From positions 1 through 64,000 of the forward strand of contig NZ_RHFH01000006.1 of assembly GCF_004745075.1 (NCBI RefSeq): a stretch of DNA of 64,000 nucleotides, read 5' to 3'. The position numbers and the translations under genes were made by a program. The stretch's first letter is position 1. Each line of letters begins with the position of its first letter. The stretch is from Brevibacterium sp. S111 (lineage in GTDB: Bacteria > Actinomycetota > Actinomycetes > Actinomycetales > Brevibacteriaceae). This document shows, piece after piece, positions 38,793 to 48,208 of this stretch. The notes under the pieces are model-generated. The model was not told where the DNA came from. It ran no database searches and worked only from the letters and a program-made list of their open reading frames with translations.

Positions 38793-39864
38793 CCGTCTGT
38801 GCTTCTCCGGCCGCTTCGGCGTCTTCCTCGGGTTCGTCGACCTTGATGAGACCCAGCTTGTGCTTGATCTTCAGTTCGATCTCCTCCGCCAGTCCGGGGT
38901 TGTCCCGGAGGAAGTTGCGGACGTTCTCCTTGCCCTGGCCGAGCTGATCGCCGTCGTAGGTGAACCAGGAACCGGACTTGCGGATGATGCCGTTGTCGAC
39001 GCCCATATCGATGAGGCTGCCTTCGCGAGAGATGCCGTGGCCGTAGAGGATGTCGAATTCGGCCTGCTTGAACGGCGGGGCGACCTTATTCTTCACGATC
39101 TTCGCGCGCGTCCGGTTGCCGACCGCGTCCTGGCCCTCCTTGAGGGTTTCGATGCGGCGGACGTCGATGCGTACGGAGGCGTAGAACTTCAGCGCCTTAC
39201 CGCCCGAAGTGGTCTCCGGCGAACCGAAGAAGACGCCGACCTTCTCACGCAGCTGGTTGATGAAGATCGCGGTGGTCTTCGACTGGGCCAGGGCGCCGGT
39301 GATCTTACGCAGCGCCTGCGACATCAGACGTGCCTGCAGGCCGACGTGGCTGTCACCCATCTCGCCTTCGATCTCCGCCTTCGGCACAAGCGCGGCCACG
39401 GAGTCGATGACGATGACGTCGAGGGCTCCCGAGCGGATGAGCATATCGGCGATCTCGAGCGCCTGCTCACCGGTGTCCGGCTGGGACACGAGCAGCTGAT
39501 CGGTGTCGACGCCGAGCTTCTTCGCGTACTCCGGGTCGAGCGCGTGCTCGGCATCGATGAAGCCGGCGATTCCGCCCGCCTTCTGAGCATTGGCTACAGC
39601 GTGGAGGGCCACGGTCGTCTTACCGGAGGATTCCGGGCCGTAGATCTCCACGACGCGGCCGCGCGGCAGACCGCCGATGCCCAGAGCGATGTCGAGGGCG
39701 ATCGAACCGCTCGGGATCGAGGCGATCGGCTCCCGGACTCCATCGCCGAGACGCATGATCGCGCCCTTGCCATAGTTGCGATCGATCTGTCCCATCGCCG
39801 CTTCGAGCGCCTTCGACTTGTCGCCGCCGGTGGGGACCTGAAGGTTCTTGGGTGTACGTGCCAT
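38773..39864 (-). CDS. recA: Recombinase RecA
   Basis: 363 residues. Walker A GPESSGKT (76-83), MAW motif [14 protein letters not shown], and L2 loop [14 protein letters not shown] are all intact. GAGGAG ribosome site. A conserved C-terminal acidic tail is present. SOS box 143 bp upstream. It drives recombination repair and LexA cleavage. Confidence 0.98.
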   Translation of the reverse strand: MARTPKNLQVPTGGDKSKALEAAMGQIDRNYGKGAIMRLGDGVREPIASIPSGSIALDIALGIGGLPRGRVVEIYGPESSGKTTVALHAVANAQKAGGIAGFIDAEHALDPEYAKKLGVDTDQLLVSQPDTGEQALEIADMLIRSGALDVIVIDSVAALVPKAEIEGEMGDSHVGLQARLMSQALRKITGALAQSKTTAIFINQLREKVGVFFGSPETTSGGKALKFYASVRIDVRRIETLKEGQDAVGNRTRAKIVKNKVAPPFKQAEFDILYGHGISREGSLIDMGVDNGIIRKSGSWFTYDGDQLGQGKENVRNFLRDNPGLAEEIELKIKHKLGLIKVDEPEEDAEAAGEAQTDDVEVS

Positions 39865-40006
39865 GACGTCTCCTCTTCGTTGCTTTTCCGTTGAGACCAA
39901 GGCTAGAAGATGGCACTGACATAACGACAGAGGAAGGATTTCCCCCGTGGATAACCAGCCACTCATGGTCACAGGTCCCGTGATTCCCTACCAGCATAAC
40001 CGACAT

Positions 40007-40022
40007 GGGAACAGGTGTTCTA
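40007..40022. promoter_or_regulatory. SOS box upstream of recA
   Basis: GGGAACAGGTGTTCTA, a GAAC-N4-GTTC site with intact half-sites, 143 bp before the recA start. Confidence 0.75.
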
Positions 40023-40088
40023 TATATTGGGGTGTGTCGCGCATTTCGTTCGAGCGCGACGTCTGCGGTCGGCGGGAATCAGCACGAA

Positions 40089-40316
40089 TCAGAACGGGGT
40101 GGCGCGCGGTTTCTCTTTGCCGAGGCGGCGGGATTCGGGCACGCCCATGGAATCGCAGACTGCGATCCAGATGTCGCGGGGTTCGACTCCTGCCGAGAAC
40201 GCCTCTGCGGCGGTGCGTGAGCCGAGCGAGCTGAGGGTGAGGTCGGTGTGCAGGGAGGCAGCACGCGCCTCACCGAATTCCTCGTTCATGAGGATCCAGT
40301 AGAGCGTGTGCCGCAT
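40089..40316 (-). CDS. DUF3046 protein
   Basis: 75 residues: [21 protein letters not shown]... RTAAEAFSAGVEPRDIWIAVCD, the full signature of DUF3046, a small helical actinobacterial protein that lies between clgR and recA. ATG overlaps the clgR stop (ATGA). Function unknown; a role in recA/clgR regulation is possible from context only. Confidence 0.85.
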   Translation of the reverse strand: MRHTLYWILMNEEFGEARAASLHTDLTLSSLGSRTAAEAFSAGVEPRDIWIAVCDSMGVPESRRLGKEKPRATPF

Positions 40317-40645
40317 CAGGGCTTGGCGGCCAGGCGTGGCCCGGAGTAGCTCTCGGGATGGCCGAGGATCTTGTCCGACAGTTCCTGCGGGATGGTGTCG
40401 GGGATCTGCACTCCCTCTTCGAGGGCGAAGCGATCGGAAACCGAGGACAGCAGCGCTGACAGCGGCAGATCGAGTGCCTCGCAGATGGCCGACAGCAGCT
40501 CCGAGGAGGCTTCCTTCTGTCCGCGTTCGATCTCGCTCAGGTAGCCGAGCGAAACGCTGGCACCGGTGGAGACATCGCGAAGGGTGCGTCCTTGACGACG
40601 GCGGGCGGAGCGTAGCGCGTCGCCGATTTCGACTCTCAATAACAT
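40316..40645 (-). CDS. clgR: XRE-family regulator ClgR
   Basis: 109 residues. An HTH of the XRE/Cro type ([26 protein letters not shown]) and the conserved tail of ClgR, an activator of clp protease genes and, in several actinobacteria, recA. Its fixed position between cinA and recA supports the name. The C-terminus ends LAAKP; in Streptomyces the terminal alanines of ClgR are a Clp degradation signal, which this ending only partly resembles. Confidence 0.85.
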   Translation of the reverse strand: MLLRVEIGDALRSARRRQGRTLRDVSTGASVSLGYLSEIERGQKEASSELLSAICEALDLPLSALLSSVSDRFALEEGVQIPDTIPQELSDKILGHPESYSGPRLAAKP

Positions 40646-40822
40646 AACGCGGCCCTCCCTTTGTCAGCGCGTTCCGTCGTGGTGGTTCCAATAACCTTAC
40701 AACCTGGCCGTGACACAGCACCAACCTGGTTCCCCGAGCGGATGGTTTTGCCAGTCCACTCGAAGACTTTGGAGAGATTACGTCCGATGGTCATCACTCG
40801 GTCAACCTCTTAAGCATCGAAG

Positions 40823-41392
40823 TTATTCCCCTGACGGCCCGACCGCCCCGGGCTCGGTGCTCTCGGCAGGGGCAGGCTGCGACTGTTCGGGGGCCGGGCC
40901 GAAGGCAAGTGCGGTGACGAATTCGTCGAGGTTGACCGCCATCGCCTGCACCGTCTGATTGCGGATGGCGTTGCGGTCGCCGCTGAACTCGTGTTCGAAG
41001 ATTGTGGCTTTGCCGCCGAAGGCGATCGCCGTGTAGGCGAGCCCCACCGGCTTGTCGTCCTGCGGGTCGGGCCCGGCCACCCCGGTGCATGAGATCCCGA
41101 TGTCGGCCACGCATCTCTGAGCGGTGCCGACGGCCATCTGTGCGGCGACGACCGGGTCGATCGGCCCGGTCTCCTCGAGGTGGTCGGCATCGACTCCGGC
41201 GAGGCTGGCTTTGAGGTCCGTGGCGTAGGTGACCAGTCCCCCGCGCACAACGGCTGAGGCACCGGGAACGTCGACGAGTGAGGCGACGAAGCGCCCTCCG
41301 GTCAGGGATTCCGCCGAGGCCAGTGACAGACCCAGTCGTGTGCAGGTGGCGATGATCCGCCGGTTGGATTCGAACAGCTCGGTCTCAGTCAC
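40823..41392 (-). CDS. cinA: CinA C-terminal domain protein (nicotinamide-nucleotide amidohydrolase)
   Basis: 189 residues covering only the PncC-type domain of CinA: SLASAESLTGGRF and SCTGVAGPDPQDDKPVGL. It deamidates NMN for pyridine-nucleotide salvage. GTG start at 41392, overlapping the pgsA stop. The last 25 residues are Pro/Glu-rich extra tail. Downstream gene clgR is 178 bp away. Confidence 0.88.
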   Translation of the reverse strand: MTETELFESNRRIIATCTRLGLSLASAESLTGGRFVASLVDVPGASAVVRGGLVTYATDLKASLAGVDADHLEETGPIDPVVAAQMAVGTAQRCVADIGISCTGVAGPDPQDDKPVGLAYTAIAFGGKATIFEHEFSGDRNAIRNQTVQAMAVNLDEFVTALAFGPAPEQSQPAPAESTEPGAVGPSGE

Positions 41393-42050
41393 GGGCCCCG
41401 TCCCCTGCCGCACTCGAACCGCCGGCCTTCGCCTCCTTGTAGAGCTTCGCCGCCTGCACGCAGTAGTCGATGCCGGTGACGAGGGTGACGACGATGGCCC
41501 CGGTCATGACGACCCACGCGAAGACGAGCAGGACGACGTAGACGACGGGCGGGACCAGGTGCGCCAACGGGAAGATGAGCAGGAAGAGTCCGATGGCGAC
41601 GGTCTGCAGCACCGTCTTGATCTTCCCGCCGCGTGAGGCGGGCATGACGGCGATGCGGATCATGAAGAACCGCAGCACGGTGATGCCGAGTTCGCGCACG
41701 AGGATGATCACCGGCACCCACCAGGGCAGTTCGACGATGATCGCGAGCCCGATGAGGGCGGCGGCCATGAGCGATTTGTCGGCGATCGGATCGGCGATCT
41801 TGCCGAAGTTCGTCACGAGGTTGTATCTGCGGGCCAGATCACCGTCGATCTTGTCGGTGAGCATCGCCAGGAGGAACACGACGAGGGCCCACCAGCGGGT
41901 GGTGACATCGTCGCCTCCCTGGGCCAGGAGGAGGACCAGGAAGACGGGCACCATGAGGATGCGCAGCACCGTGAGCGCATTCGGAATGTTCCATGGGCTC
42001 GGTTCTGCGGCGGGCTGCTGAGAGGCTCCGGCCTCGACTCGATCGTTCAC
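41385..42050 (-). CDS. pgsA: CDP-diacylglycerol-glycerol-3-phosphate 3-phosphatidyltransferase
   Basis: 221 residues, about five TM helices. The CDP-alcohol phosphotransferase motif is intact (Asp66, Asp69, Gly70, Ala73, Arg74, Gly83, Asp87, Asp91). It makes phosphatidylglycerol phosphate at the inner membrane. Located after ftsK in the conserved order and coupled to cinA. Confidence 0.93.
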   Translation of the reverse strand: MNDRVEAGASQQPAAEPSPWNIPNALTVLRILMVPVFLVLLLAQGGDDVTTRWWALVVFLLAMLTDKIDGDLARRYNLVTNFGKIADPIADKSLMAAALIGLAIIVELPWWVPVIILVRELGITVLRFFMIRIAVMPASRGGKIKTVLQTVAIGLFLLIFPLAHLVPPVVYVVLLVFAWVVMTGAIVVTLVTGIDYCVQAAKLYKEAKAGGSSAAGDGARD

Positions 42051-42097
42051 GACTCCACCCTATCGGAGTGAGCTGGACAGATCATCGCAGCCACAAT

Positions 42098-42139
42098 CGC
42101 CGAGGCGGCCGTCCGTGGTCACGGACGGCCGCCTCGGCG
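42098..42139. terminator. Perfect 20-bp palindrome after ftsK
   Basis: Arms CGCCGAGGCGGCCGTCCGTG (42098-42117) and its exact complement (42120-42139) with a 2-nt centre, 18 bp past the ftsK stop. It contains the recurring decamer GCCGAGGCGG in both orientations. Probable strong terminator of ftsK. Confidence 0.65.
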
Positions 42140-42157
42140 AAGGGGTGGGTTCGAGAC

Positions 42158-45061
42158 TCACCGCCCGGTGAGCTGCCAGGCGTCGTCTCCGCTGGCTTCG
42201 ACGACTTCGAGCCCGGTCTCCGGGTCGATATCGCCGACGCTGAAGTCTTCGGCGTGGCCGACACCGTGGGCGTAGCGGTCGCGTCCGTGGTCCGACGACT
42301 GCGAACCGGGGTTCGACGACTGTCCGTAGTCCTCGAACTCCTCGTCGTAGTCTCCCGCCGCCGAGGCATGCCCGGACTGGCCATGGTCCTGTCCTTCGGG
42401 TTCGGCCGCGGCCCCGGAGGAGTCATCTTCGGGCGGAGGAGTATCGCCCTTGATGATGGCCAGGGTTCCCGGCAGGTCGTCGGGGCGTACGAGCACATCG
42501 CGGGCCTTCGACCCCTCGGAGGGCCCGACGATGCCGCGGGACTCCATGAGGTCCATGAGCCGGCCGGCCTTGGCGAAGCCGACACGCAGCTTGCGCTGGA
42601 GCATCGACGTCGAACCGAACTGGGTGGTCACGACCTGTTCGACGGCCTGGAGCAGGAGGTCGAGATCGTCGCCGATCTCCTCGTCGATGACCTTCTTGGG
42701 CGCCTCGACGGCGACGTCTTCGCGGTAGTTGGGCTTGAGTTGGCCCTTGACGTGGTCGACGACCTTCTCGATCTCGGACTCGTTGACCCAGGCGCCCTGG
42801 ACACGCATCGGCTTCGCCGCGCCCATGGGCAGGAACAGGGCGTCACCCTGGCCGATGAGCTTCTCCGCACCGGGCTGGTCGAGCACGACTCGTGAGTCGG
42901 CCAGCGAGGAGGTTGCGAAGGCCAGTCGTGAGGGCACATTGGCCTTGATGAGGCCGGTGACAACGTCGACGCTGGGACGCTGGGTGGCGAGCACCAGGTG
43001 GATGCCGGCGGCACGGGCCAGCTGCGTGATGCGCTGGATCGAGGCTTCGACGTCGCGCGGGGCGACCATCATCAGGTCGGCGAGCTCGTCGACGACGACC
43101 AGCAGGTAGGGGTAGGGCTGGAGGACGCGTTCGGATCCGGCCGGCGGATGGATGCGGCCCTCGCGGACGGCCTTGTTGAACTCCTTGACGTGTTTGAACC
43201 CGTACTGGGCGAGGTCGTCGTAGCGGGCGTCCATTTCGCGCACGACCCACTCGAGCGCCTCGGCGGCCTTCTTCGGGTTCGTGATGATCGGGGTGATCAG
43301 ATGCGGGATGCCCTCGTAGATCGTCAGCTCCACGCGCTTGGGGTCGACGAGGATCATGCGCACCTCGTCGGGTGTCGCGCGCATCATGATCGAGGTGATC
43401 ATCGAGTTGACGAAGCTCGACTTACCGGCACCGGTGGCACCGGCGACGAGCAGGTGGGGCATCTTCGACAGGTCGGCGACGACGAATCCGCCCTCGACGT
43501 CCTTGCCCACGCCCATGACCATGGGGTGGTCGGTCTTGCGGGCGGCCTTCGAACGCAGCACATCGCCGAGGGCGACGTTCTCACGGTCGGAGTTCGGGAT
43601 CTCGATGCCGATGGCCTTCTTGCCCGGGATCGGCGAGAGGATGCGGACGTCGGCGCTGGCCACCGCGTAGGAGATGTTCTTCGACAGCGCCGTGACCTTC
43701 TCGACCTTTGTGCCGGCGCCCAGCTCCACCTCGTAGCGGGTGACCGTGGGGCCACGGGAGAATCCGGTGACCTCGGCGTCGATCTTGAACTGCTCGAGCA
43801 CATCGCGCAGGGCTTCGACGACGCGGTCGTTGGCCTCGGAGCGTTCCTTCGCGGGAGGTCCGGGCTGGAGGTTGTCCGAGGCGGGCAGGGTGTAGGTGAC
43901 GTCGCCGGCCAGCGTGAGCTGTTCGACGCGTTCGGGCAGCTGCTCCGTGGGCGGCGGCGGGGGTGCATTCGTCACCGGCACCGGCGTCGAGGCGGCTGCA
44001 GACTCGGACTTCTTCGCCTGGTTCGCGTCGTCGTCCATGCCGATGGTTTTCTTGAGCTCGGCGACCTCGCGTTCGGCCTTGGTCGGACGGCGCTGGCCGG
44101 GCTTGAGCTTCGGTTCGGTGTCGATGACCGTGGTGTCGGCCTCTTCGTCGCTGACATCGTCTTCGTGGATGTAGGCCTTGTCGTAGGCCTTGGTGACAGC
44201 GTCGTCGTCGGACTTCTTGTCGGAGTCCGGGATGTCGGTCTTCTTCTTCCGGCTCCGGCGCTTCGCGCCCATCACGGGCTTGAGGTCGGAGGTGCGGCTG
44301 TTGTCGGCGACGAGGTCGACGGGGTTGCCCTCGGAGTCCACCTCGGCGGTCCGGCCGGGTCGGGCACCGCCGGTGAGTCGGTAGTACAGGTCGGTGAGAC
44401 GCTTCGGAATCGCGCGCACCGGGGTCGCGGTGACCACGAGCAGGGAGAACAGTCCGAGCAGGACGAGCAGCGGCACCGCCACGTAGACGGTGGTCGCGAC
44501 GACCAGGGGCGAGGACACGACGAAGCCGAGGGCTCCTCCCCCGTTGGCCATGGCTTCGCGGGAGTTCGTGAAGGACGGGTTGCCGGCGGCGATGTGTGCC
44601 AGGCCGGAGGCGGCGAGCAGGCCGAAGATCATCCCGATGAGGATGCGGTTGTTGCCGCGATTGTCGTCGCCGCGCAGGAACAGGCGGATCGCGTAGCAGG
44701 TGAAGATCACGGGCAGGGCCAGAGCCACTCGCCCGAAGGTGCCTTCGACGATGCCGCGGACGCCGTCGCTGATCGCGCCGGGGATATTCCACCATTCGAA
44801 GGCGGCGATGACGATCGAGAGGCCGATGAGGAAGAAGGCTGTGCCGTCCCGCTTCGTCGGTGACTGATCGGTCGGTTCGTCGCTGAGAGTCTTTCGCGCA
44901 CGGTTTCCGGCCATGTGGGCCACTCCCCTCCATGCACCGGTGACAACGTTTGTCCCGGGTTCTTCGGTCCCCGCTTGACCGGACCGACCAGCGTTTTTGC
45001 GCGCTGTGCGTTTCCCGGAACCAGAAGCGGGGGAAGTCGTTCTGGTTGCCATGTCTCTCAT
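42158..45061 (-). CDS. ftsK: DNA translocase FtsK/SpoIIIE
   Basis: 967 residues. Four TM segments at about 75-230, a disordered Pro/Asp-rich linker, then the motor: Walker A VAGATGAGKSSF, Walker B LLVVVDELADLM, and the C-terminal gamma (KOPS-reading) domain VTTQFGSTSMLQRKLRVGFAKAGRLMD. An acidic, Gly/Ser-rich tail follows the gamma domain. Either ATG 45061 or 45052 could be the start. It pumps chromosome termini at the septum. Confidence 0.93.
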   Translation of the reverse strand: MRDMATRTTSPASGSGKRTARKNAGRSGQAGTEEPGTNVVTGAWRGVAHMAGNRARKTLSDEPTDQSPTKRDGTAFFLIGLSIVIAAFEWWNIPGAISDGVRGIVEGTFGRVALALPVIFTCYAIRLFLRGDDNRGNNRILIGMIFGLLAASGLAHIAAGNPSFTNSREAMANGGGALGFVVSSPLVVATTVYVAVPLLVLLGLFSLLVVTATPVRAIPKRLTDLYYRLTGGARPGRTAEVDSEGNPVDLVADNSRTSDLKPVMGAKRRSRKKKTDIPDSDKKSDDDAVTKAYDKAYIHEDDVSDEEADTTVIDTEPKLKPGQRRPTKAEREVAELKKTIGMDDDANQAKKSESAAASTPVPVTNAPPPPPTEQLPERVEQLTLAGDVTYTLPASDNLQPGPPAKERSEANDRVVEALRDVLEQFKIDAEVTGFSRGPTVTRYEVELGAGTKVEKVTALSKNISYAVASADVRILSPIPGKKAIGIEIPNSDRENVALGDVLRSKAARKTDHPMVMGVGKDVEGGFVVADLSKMPHLLVAGATGAGKSSFVNSMITSIMMRATPDEVRMILVDPKRVELTIYEGIPHLITPIITNPKKAAEALEWVVREMDARYDDLAQYGFKHVKEFNKAVREGRIHPPAGSERVLQPYPYLLVVVDELADLMMVAPRDVEASIQRITQLARAAGIHLVLATQRPSVDVVTGLIKANVPSRLAFATSSLADSRVVLDQPGAEKLIGQGDALFLPMGAAKPMRVQGAWVNESEIEKVVDHVKGQLKPNYREDVAVEAPKKVIDEEIGDDLDLLLQAVEQVVTTQFGSTSMLQRKLRVGFAKAGRLMDLMESRGIVGPSEGSKARDVLVRPDDLPGTLAIIKGDTPPPEDDSSGAAAEPEGQDHGQSGHASAAGDYDEEFEDYGQSSNPGSQSSDHGRDRYAHGVGHAEDFSVGDIDPETGLEVVEASGDDAWQLTGR

Positions 45062-45628
45062 CTTAGGACGATATTGCGCTCCTGCCCAGCAAATCCGCAG
45101 GTTTCGGCGTGTGGCGAGGCGGGTGGTGTGGCGTGTGGTGGACGAGCCGTGCCGGACAAGTATCGACGTCAGCTGGGGTGTCGGAGGCCCGATCAGCCGG
45201 ATGTTCCACCCCTGAAGTTCGCCGAATTCGAAGGAACCTCATCCCGGGCACCGTCTCGCCTGGGTTGTCTGGTCGATCCCTCGTGGCTTCCCGAGCGAAT
45301 TTCGCCGTGGATCCGCCGGCAAACCCGTCTGCACCCCAAACGTAGGTCACCTTCGGAGAGAAATTTCGCGAAAAAGTATCCATTACCGACCTATATTTGC
45401 CCGAAGCCGCTGCTGCGGATGCGCGAGCTGCCCTGCGAACACGATCTCCTCGCCGGTGATGCCGCCTCGCGTGCGACCGATGAATCTCAGAACCGAGTCG
45501 CCTGAAGCGGTCGTCCTGCACGAATCTCGCAGAAGTACACCTCGCCGGTCGTTCTGGGCCGTTGTTCCCGCGCCGCGTCCGCCCTTTTCGCCCACTCAGC
45601 GCAGGCGGCCCCACTCGCCCGTGCAGGT
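45062..45628. other. 567-bp gap between ftsK and the response regulator gene
   Basis: No convincing gene. Possible translations are Arg/Ala-rich and lack a ribosome site. An AT-rich patch at about 45360-45405 could be a promoter. It marks the left edge of the carboxylate insertion, where relatives have rnj-dapA. Confidence 0.5.
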
Positions 45629-46285
45629 TCAGCGGGTGGCGTAGAGGTGTTCGGGCCTGCCCGTCGACCCGTACTGCAGGGAGACGGTGATCGTGCGCGC
45701 TTCGGCGAGCTTCGCCAGATGCCGCTGCGCGGTCGCGCGGGAGGCCCCGACCGCCTCGGCGACTTCGAGGGCCGTCATCGGACCGCTCGCCTCCTCGAGG
45801 GCTTCAAGGATCCGACTCGTCGTCGACGACCCGGCCGGACTCGCCCCGGATCCGCCCGACGCGGACGCATCGTGGAGGTTGCGCAGCTGACGTTCCAGAT
45901 CGGCCTGCCCGACCTTCTCCCGCTCCCAGTACCGACGGAACCGGGCATAGCGACGGAGGAAATTCTGCAGCACCTCGGCCGCGAAGGGTTTGACGATGTA
46001 CGTCATCGCCCCGGCCCGCAGCGAGGCCCTCACCACCTGGGGATCCGTCACCGCCGAGAGCACGATCGCATCGATATCGGTCTCACGGACGAGCTCGACC
46101 CCGGTGCCTTCGGGCAGCACATAGTCCGCGAGCAGCAGGTCGACACCGCCGGAGGCGATGACCTCGCGCGCCGTCTTCAGGTCGCGCACGGGTTCGAGCG
46201 CGGTGAAACCGGGCACCTCGTCGACGTAGCGGGCGTGGATCTGCCCGACGAAGAAGTCGTCATCGAGCACGAGAACGTTGACCAT
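45629..46285 (-). CDS. CitB/DcuR-type response regulator
   Basis: 218 residues. Receiver domain with phospho-acceptor Asp54 (LLLADYVLPEG), Thr/Ser near 80 and Lys in YIVKPF; after a disordered Ser/Gly linker a winged-helix output (LEVAEAVGASRATAQRHLAKL) follows. Paired with a CitA-type sensor kinase by a 4-bp overlap. The second of two ATGs is preferred because GAGGAGAG lies 3 nt before it. Probably activates the divergent CitMHS gene. Confidence 0.88.
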   Translation of the reverse strand: MVNVLVLDDDFFVGQIHARYVDEVPGFTALEPVRDLKTAREVIASGGVDLLLADYVLPEGTGVELVRETDIDAIVLSAVTDPQVVRASLRAGAMTYIVKPFAAEVLQNFLRRYARFRRYWEREKVGQADLERQLRNLHDASASGGSGASPAGSSTTSRILEALEEASGPMTALEVAEAVGASRATAQRHLAKLAEARTITVSLQYGSTGRPEHLYATR

Positions 46286-48063
46286 CATCTCTCCTCAGAT
46301 CGCTGTGAGCTGTCGTCTGCCGTATCGTCGAGCGCCTCGGGCAGGACCATTCCGAAGCTCGCCCCGCCGAGGTCCGGATCGCGGCCGTCGATGAGCCACA
46401 CCCGGCCGCCTCCGGACTCGGCGATGCGGCGGCTGAGTGCGAGACCGATGCCCAGCCCATGAGCGTCCCCGGTCCCGGTTCCCGTTGTCAGTCCTATGCC
46501 GAAGTCCGTCGCCGAGGCGGCCTCGACGGTGGAGAATCCCTCGTCGAAGATCGTCTCCGACAGGTCCGCATCGACCCCGTCGCCGGTGTCCGTGACGACG
46601 GCGTGGAGTTCGGCGCCGGCGCTGAGGAGCTGCACTTCGACGCGGCCGCCCGATCCCGGGAATCGGTGCCCGGCAACGGCCGCACGCACGGCATTGTCGA
46701 TGAGGTTGCCGAGGATGAGTGTGACCGCCTCGGGATCGCGGACCGTACCCACAGCCAGGGAATCCGGGGTCACGGCCAGGGTCACTCCCGCCTCGGCGGC
46801 AGTGGTCCCCTTGGCCTCGAGAACGGCACGCAGATACGGGTCGGAGATCAGATCGATGTCCTCGACTGGGGTCGTGATCGGCCCGGTGCCCAGCAGCGAG
46901 GACAGATACGTGTGGGCCTCGTCGGTGGCTCCGGTGTCGACGAGGCCGAGCACGGTGTGCAATCGGTTGGCGAACTCGTGGCGCTGGGTGCGCAGGGCCC
47001 GCGCCATGGCCGTGACGGATTCGAGCTGCCGAGCCATGGCGAGCATCTGGGTCTCATCACGCAGAGTCACGACCCCGCCGACGGACACCCCGTCGCGCTG
47101 AACCCGCACAGCGGTGGCCAGGAGGATCCGCTCACCGATCGTGATCCGCCGGCGCAGGGCTCCTTCGGCCGGGGCTTCGGCCATCATCGCGGTGATTTCG
47201 TCGGGCACGTCGATCTCGTCATCCCCGTCGAATCCCCGCGCCGAGGCGGCCCTGCCCGTACCGGCGACCCTGTCCTCCCCCGAGGCCGCCCCAAGCAGCT
47301 CCTTCGCGTTCGAGTTACTCAGGGTCAGCGCGCCGTCGTTGCCGAAGCCGAGCACTCCGTCGTCGAGACCGCGCAACACGGCTGCCTGGTCTCGCGCCAT
47401 CTCGGCGAGCTCTTCGGGCCCGACTCCGAGAGTCTCCCGACGCAGCCGACGCCCGAGCAGGTACGACACGACACCTCCGAGCGCCAATGCCAGCACGGCC
47501 ACGGTGCCCAGCAGCAGCATCTCCCGGCGCACATCGGCATCGAGCACCGAGGCGTAGATACCCACAGACACTTCGCCGACGACCGTCTTTGAATCCTCAC
47601 TCGAATAGATCGGGACCTTCGCTCGAACGGTCTCACCGAGCGTGCCCGATTCGTGGGAGACGTTCTCGCGTCCGGCCAGCGCCTCATCCGGTGAGGTCGA
47701 GACCTTGTGCCCGATCTTCGTGCGGTCCGGGTGAGTCAGCCGAATGCCGCGGTCGTCGGTGATGACGGCGAAGCTGATACCAGTACGGTCACGCAGATCG
47801 TCGGTGATCTTCAGCATCGACTTCACAAGCTGCTCATCGGGCGCAGAAGCGTGCTCGGCCGAGGCCTGTGTCGCGGCGGCCCGGACATCCGGGTCGATCG
47901 CGAGAGTGCGGGCAGTGGACAGCGCTTCGGTCTCGGTCACCTCGGTGACGGTGCGCGCCCCCATCCACGCGAACACCCCGGTCACCAGCGCCAGGATGAC
48001 GACGACGAGCGCGAGCTGAGAGATCAGCACACGACGGGAGAACGATTGGCGGGGCCTTGGCAC
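46285..48063 (-). CDS. CitA/DcuS-type sensor histidine kinase
   Basis: 592 residues. TM1 at about 12-35, an extracytoplasmic PAS-like sensor (with HPDRTKIGH, as in CitA/DcuS), TM2 near 184-203, a cytoplasmic PAS domain, then the Spo0B-type dimerisation helix with His362 (RHEFANRLHTVLG) and a HATPase domain (LGNLIDNAVRA, GHGLG-like GLGIGLALSRRI). It senses di/tricarboxylates. GTG 48063 follows TACGCT by 6 nt, which suggests a leaderless start. Divergent from the transporter. Confidence 0.87.
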   Translation of the reverse strand: MPRPRQSFSRRVLISQLALVVVILALVTGVFAWMGARTVTEVTETEALSTARTLAIDPDVRAAATQASAEHASAPDEQLVKSMLKITDDLRDRTGISFAVITDDRGIRLTHPDRTKIGHKVSTSPDEALAGRENVSHESGTLGETVRAKVPIYSSEDSKTVVGEVSVGIYASVLDADVRREMLLLGTVAVLALALGGVVSYLLGRRLRRETLGVGPEELAEMARDQAAVLRGLDDGVLGFGNDGALTLSNSNAKELLGAASGEDRVAGTGRAASARGFDGDDEIDVPDEITAMMAEAPAEGALRRRITIGERILLATAVRVQRDGVSVGGVVTLRDETQMLAMARQLESVTAMARALRTQRHEFANRLHTVLGLVDTGATDEAHTYLSSLLGTGPITTPVEDIDLISDPYLRAVLEAKGTTAAEAGVTLAVTPDSLAVGTVRDPEAVTLILGNLIDNAVRAAVAGHRFPGSGGRVEVQLLSAGAELHAVVTDTGDGVDADLSETIFDEGFSTVEAASATDFGIGLTTGTGTGDAHGLGIGLALSRRIAESGGGRVWLIDGRDPDLGGASFGMVLPEALDDTADDSSQRSEER

Positions 48064-48208
48064 GCGGCAAGCGTAGACCGGTTTGAGCGCAATGCGCAAA
48101 AGGTGGTCAATGATCTAAACGCCATCAGTGCACACAAGCGCGCGAAGCATGTGATCTGGACCCTACGGTGTTCTCAGCCTCACATTCGCCTTCGAAGGAG
48201 AAGCTCTC

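Noticed and set aside
42998..44863. 621-codon plus-strand frame over ftsK
   Set aside because: Antisense shadow: low-complexity Gly/Asp/Val-rich translation, while ftsK has intact motor motifs.
45063..45614. 183-codon minus-strand gene between ftsK and the response regulator gene
   Set aside because: Composition is Arg/Pro/His-rich with no ribosome site or homologous pattern.
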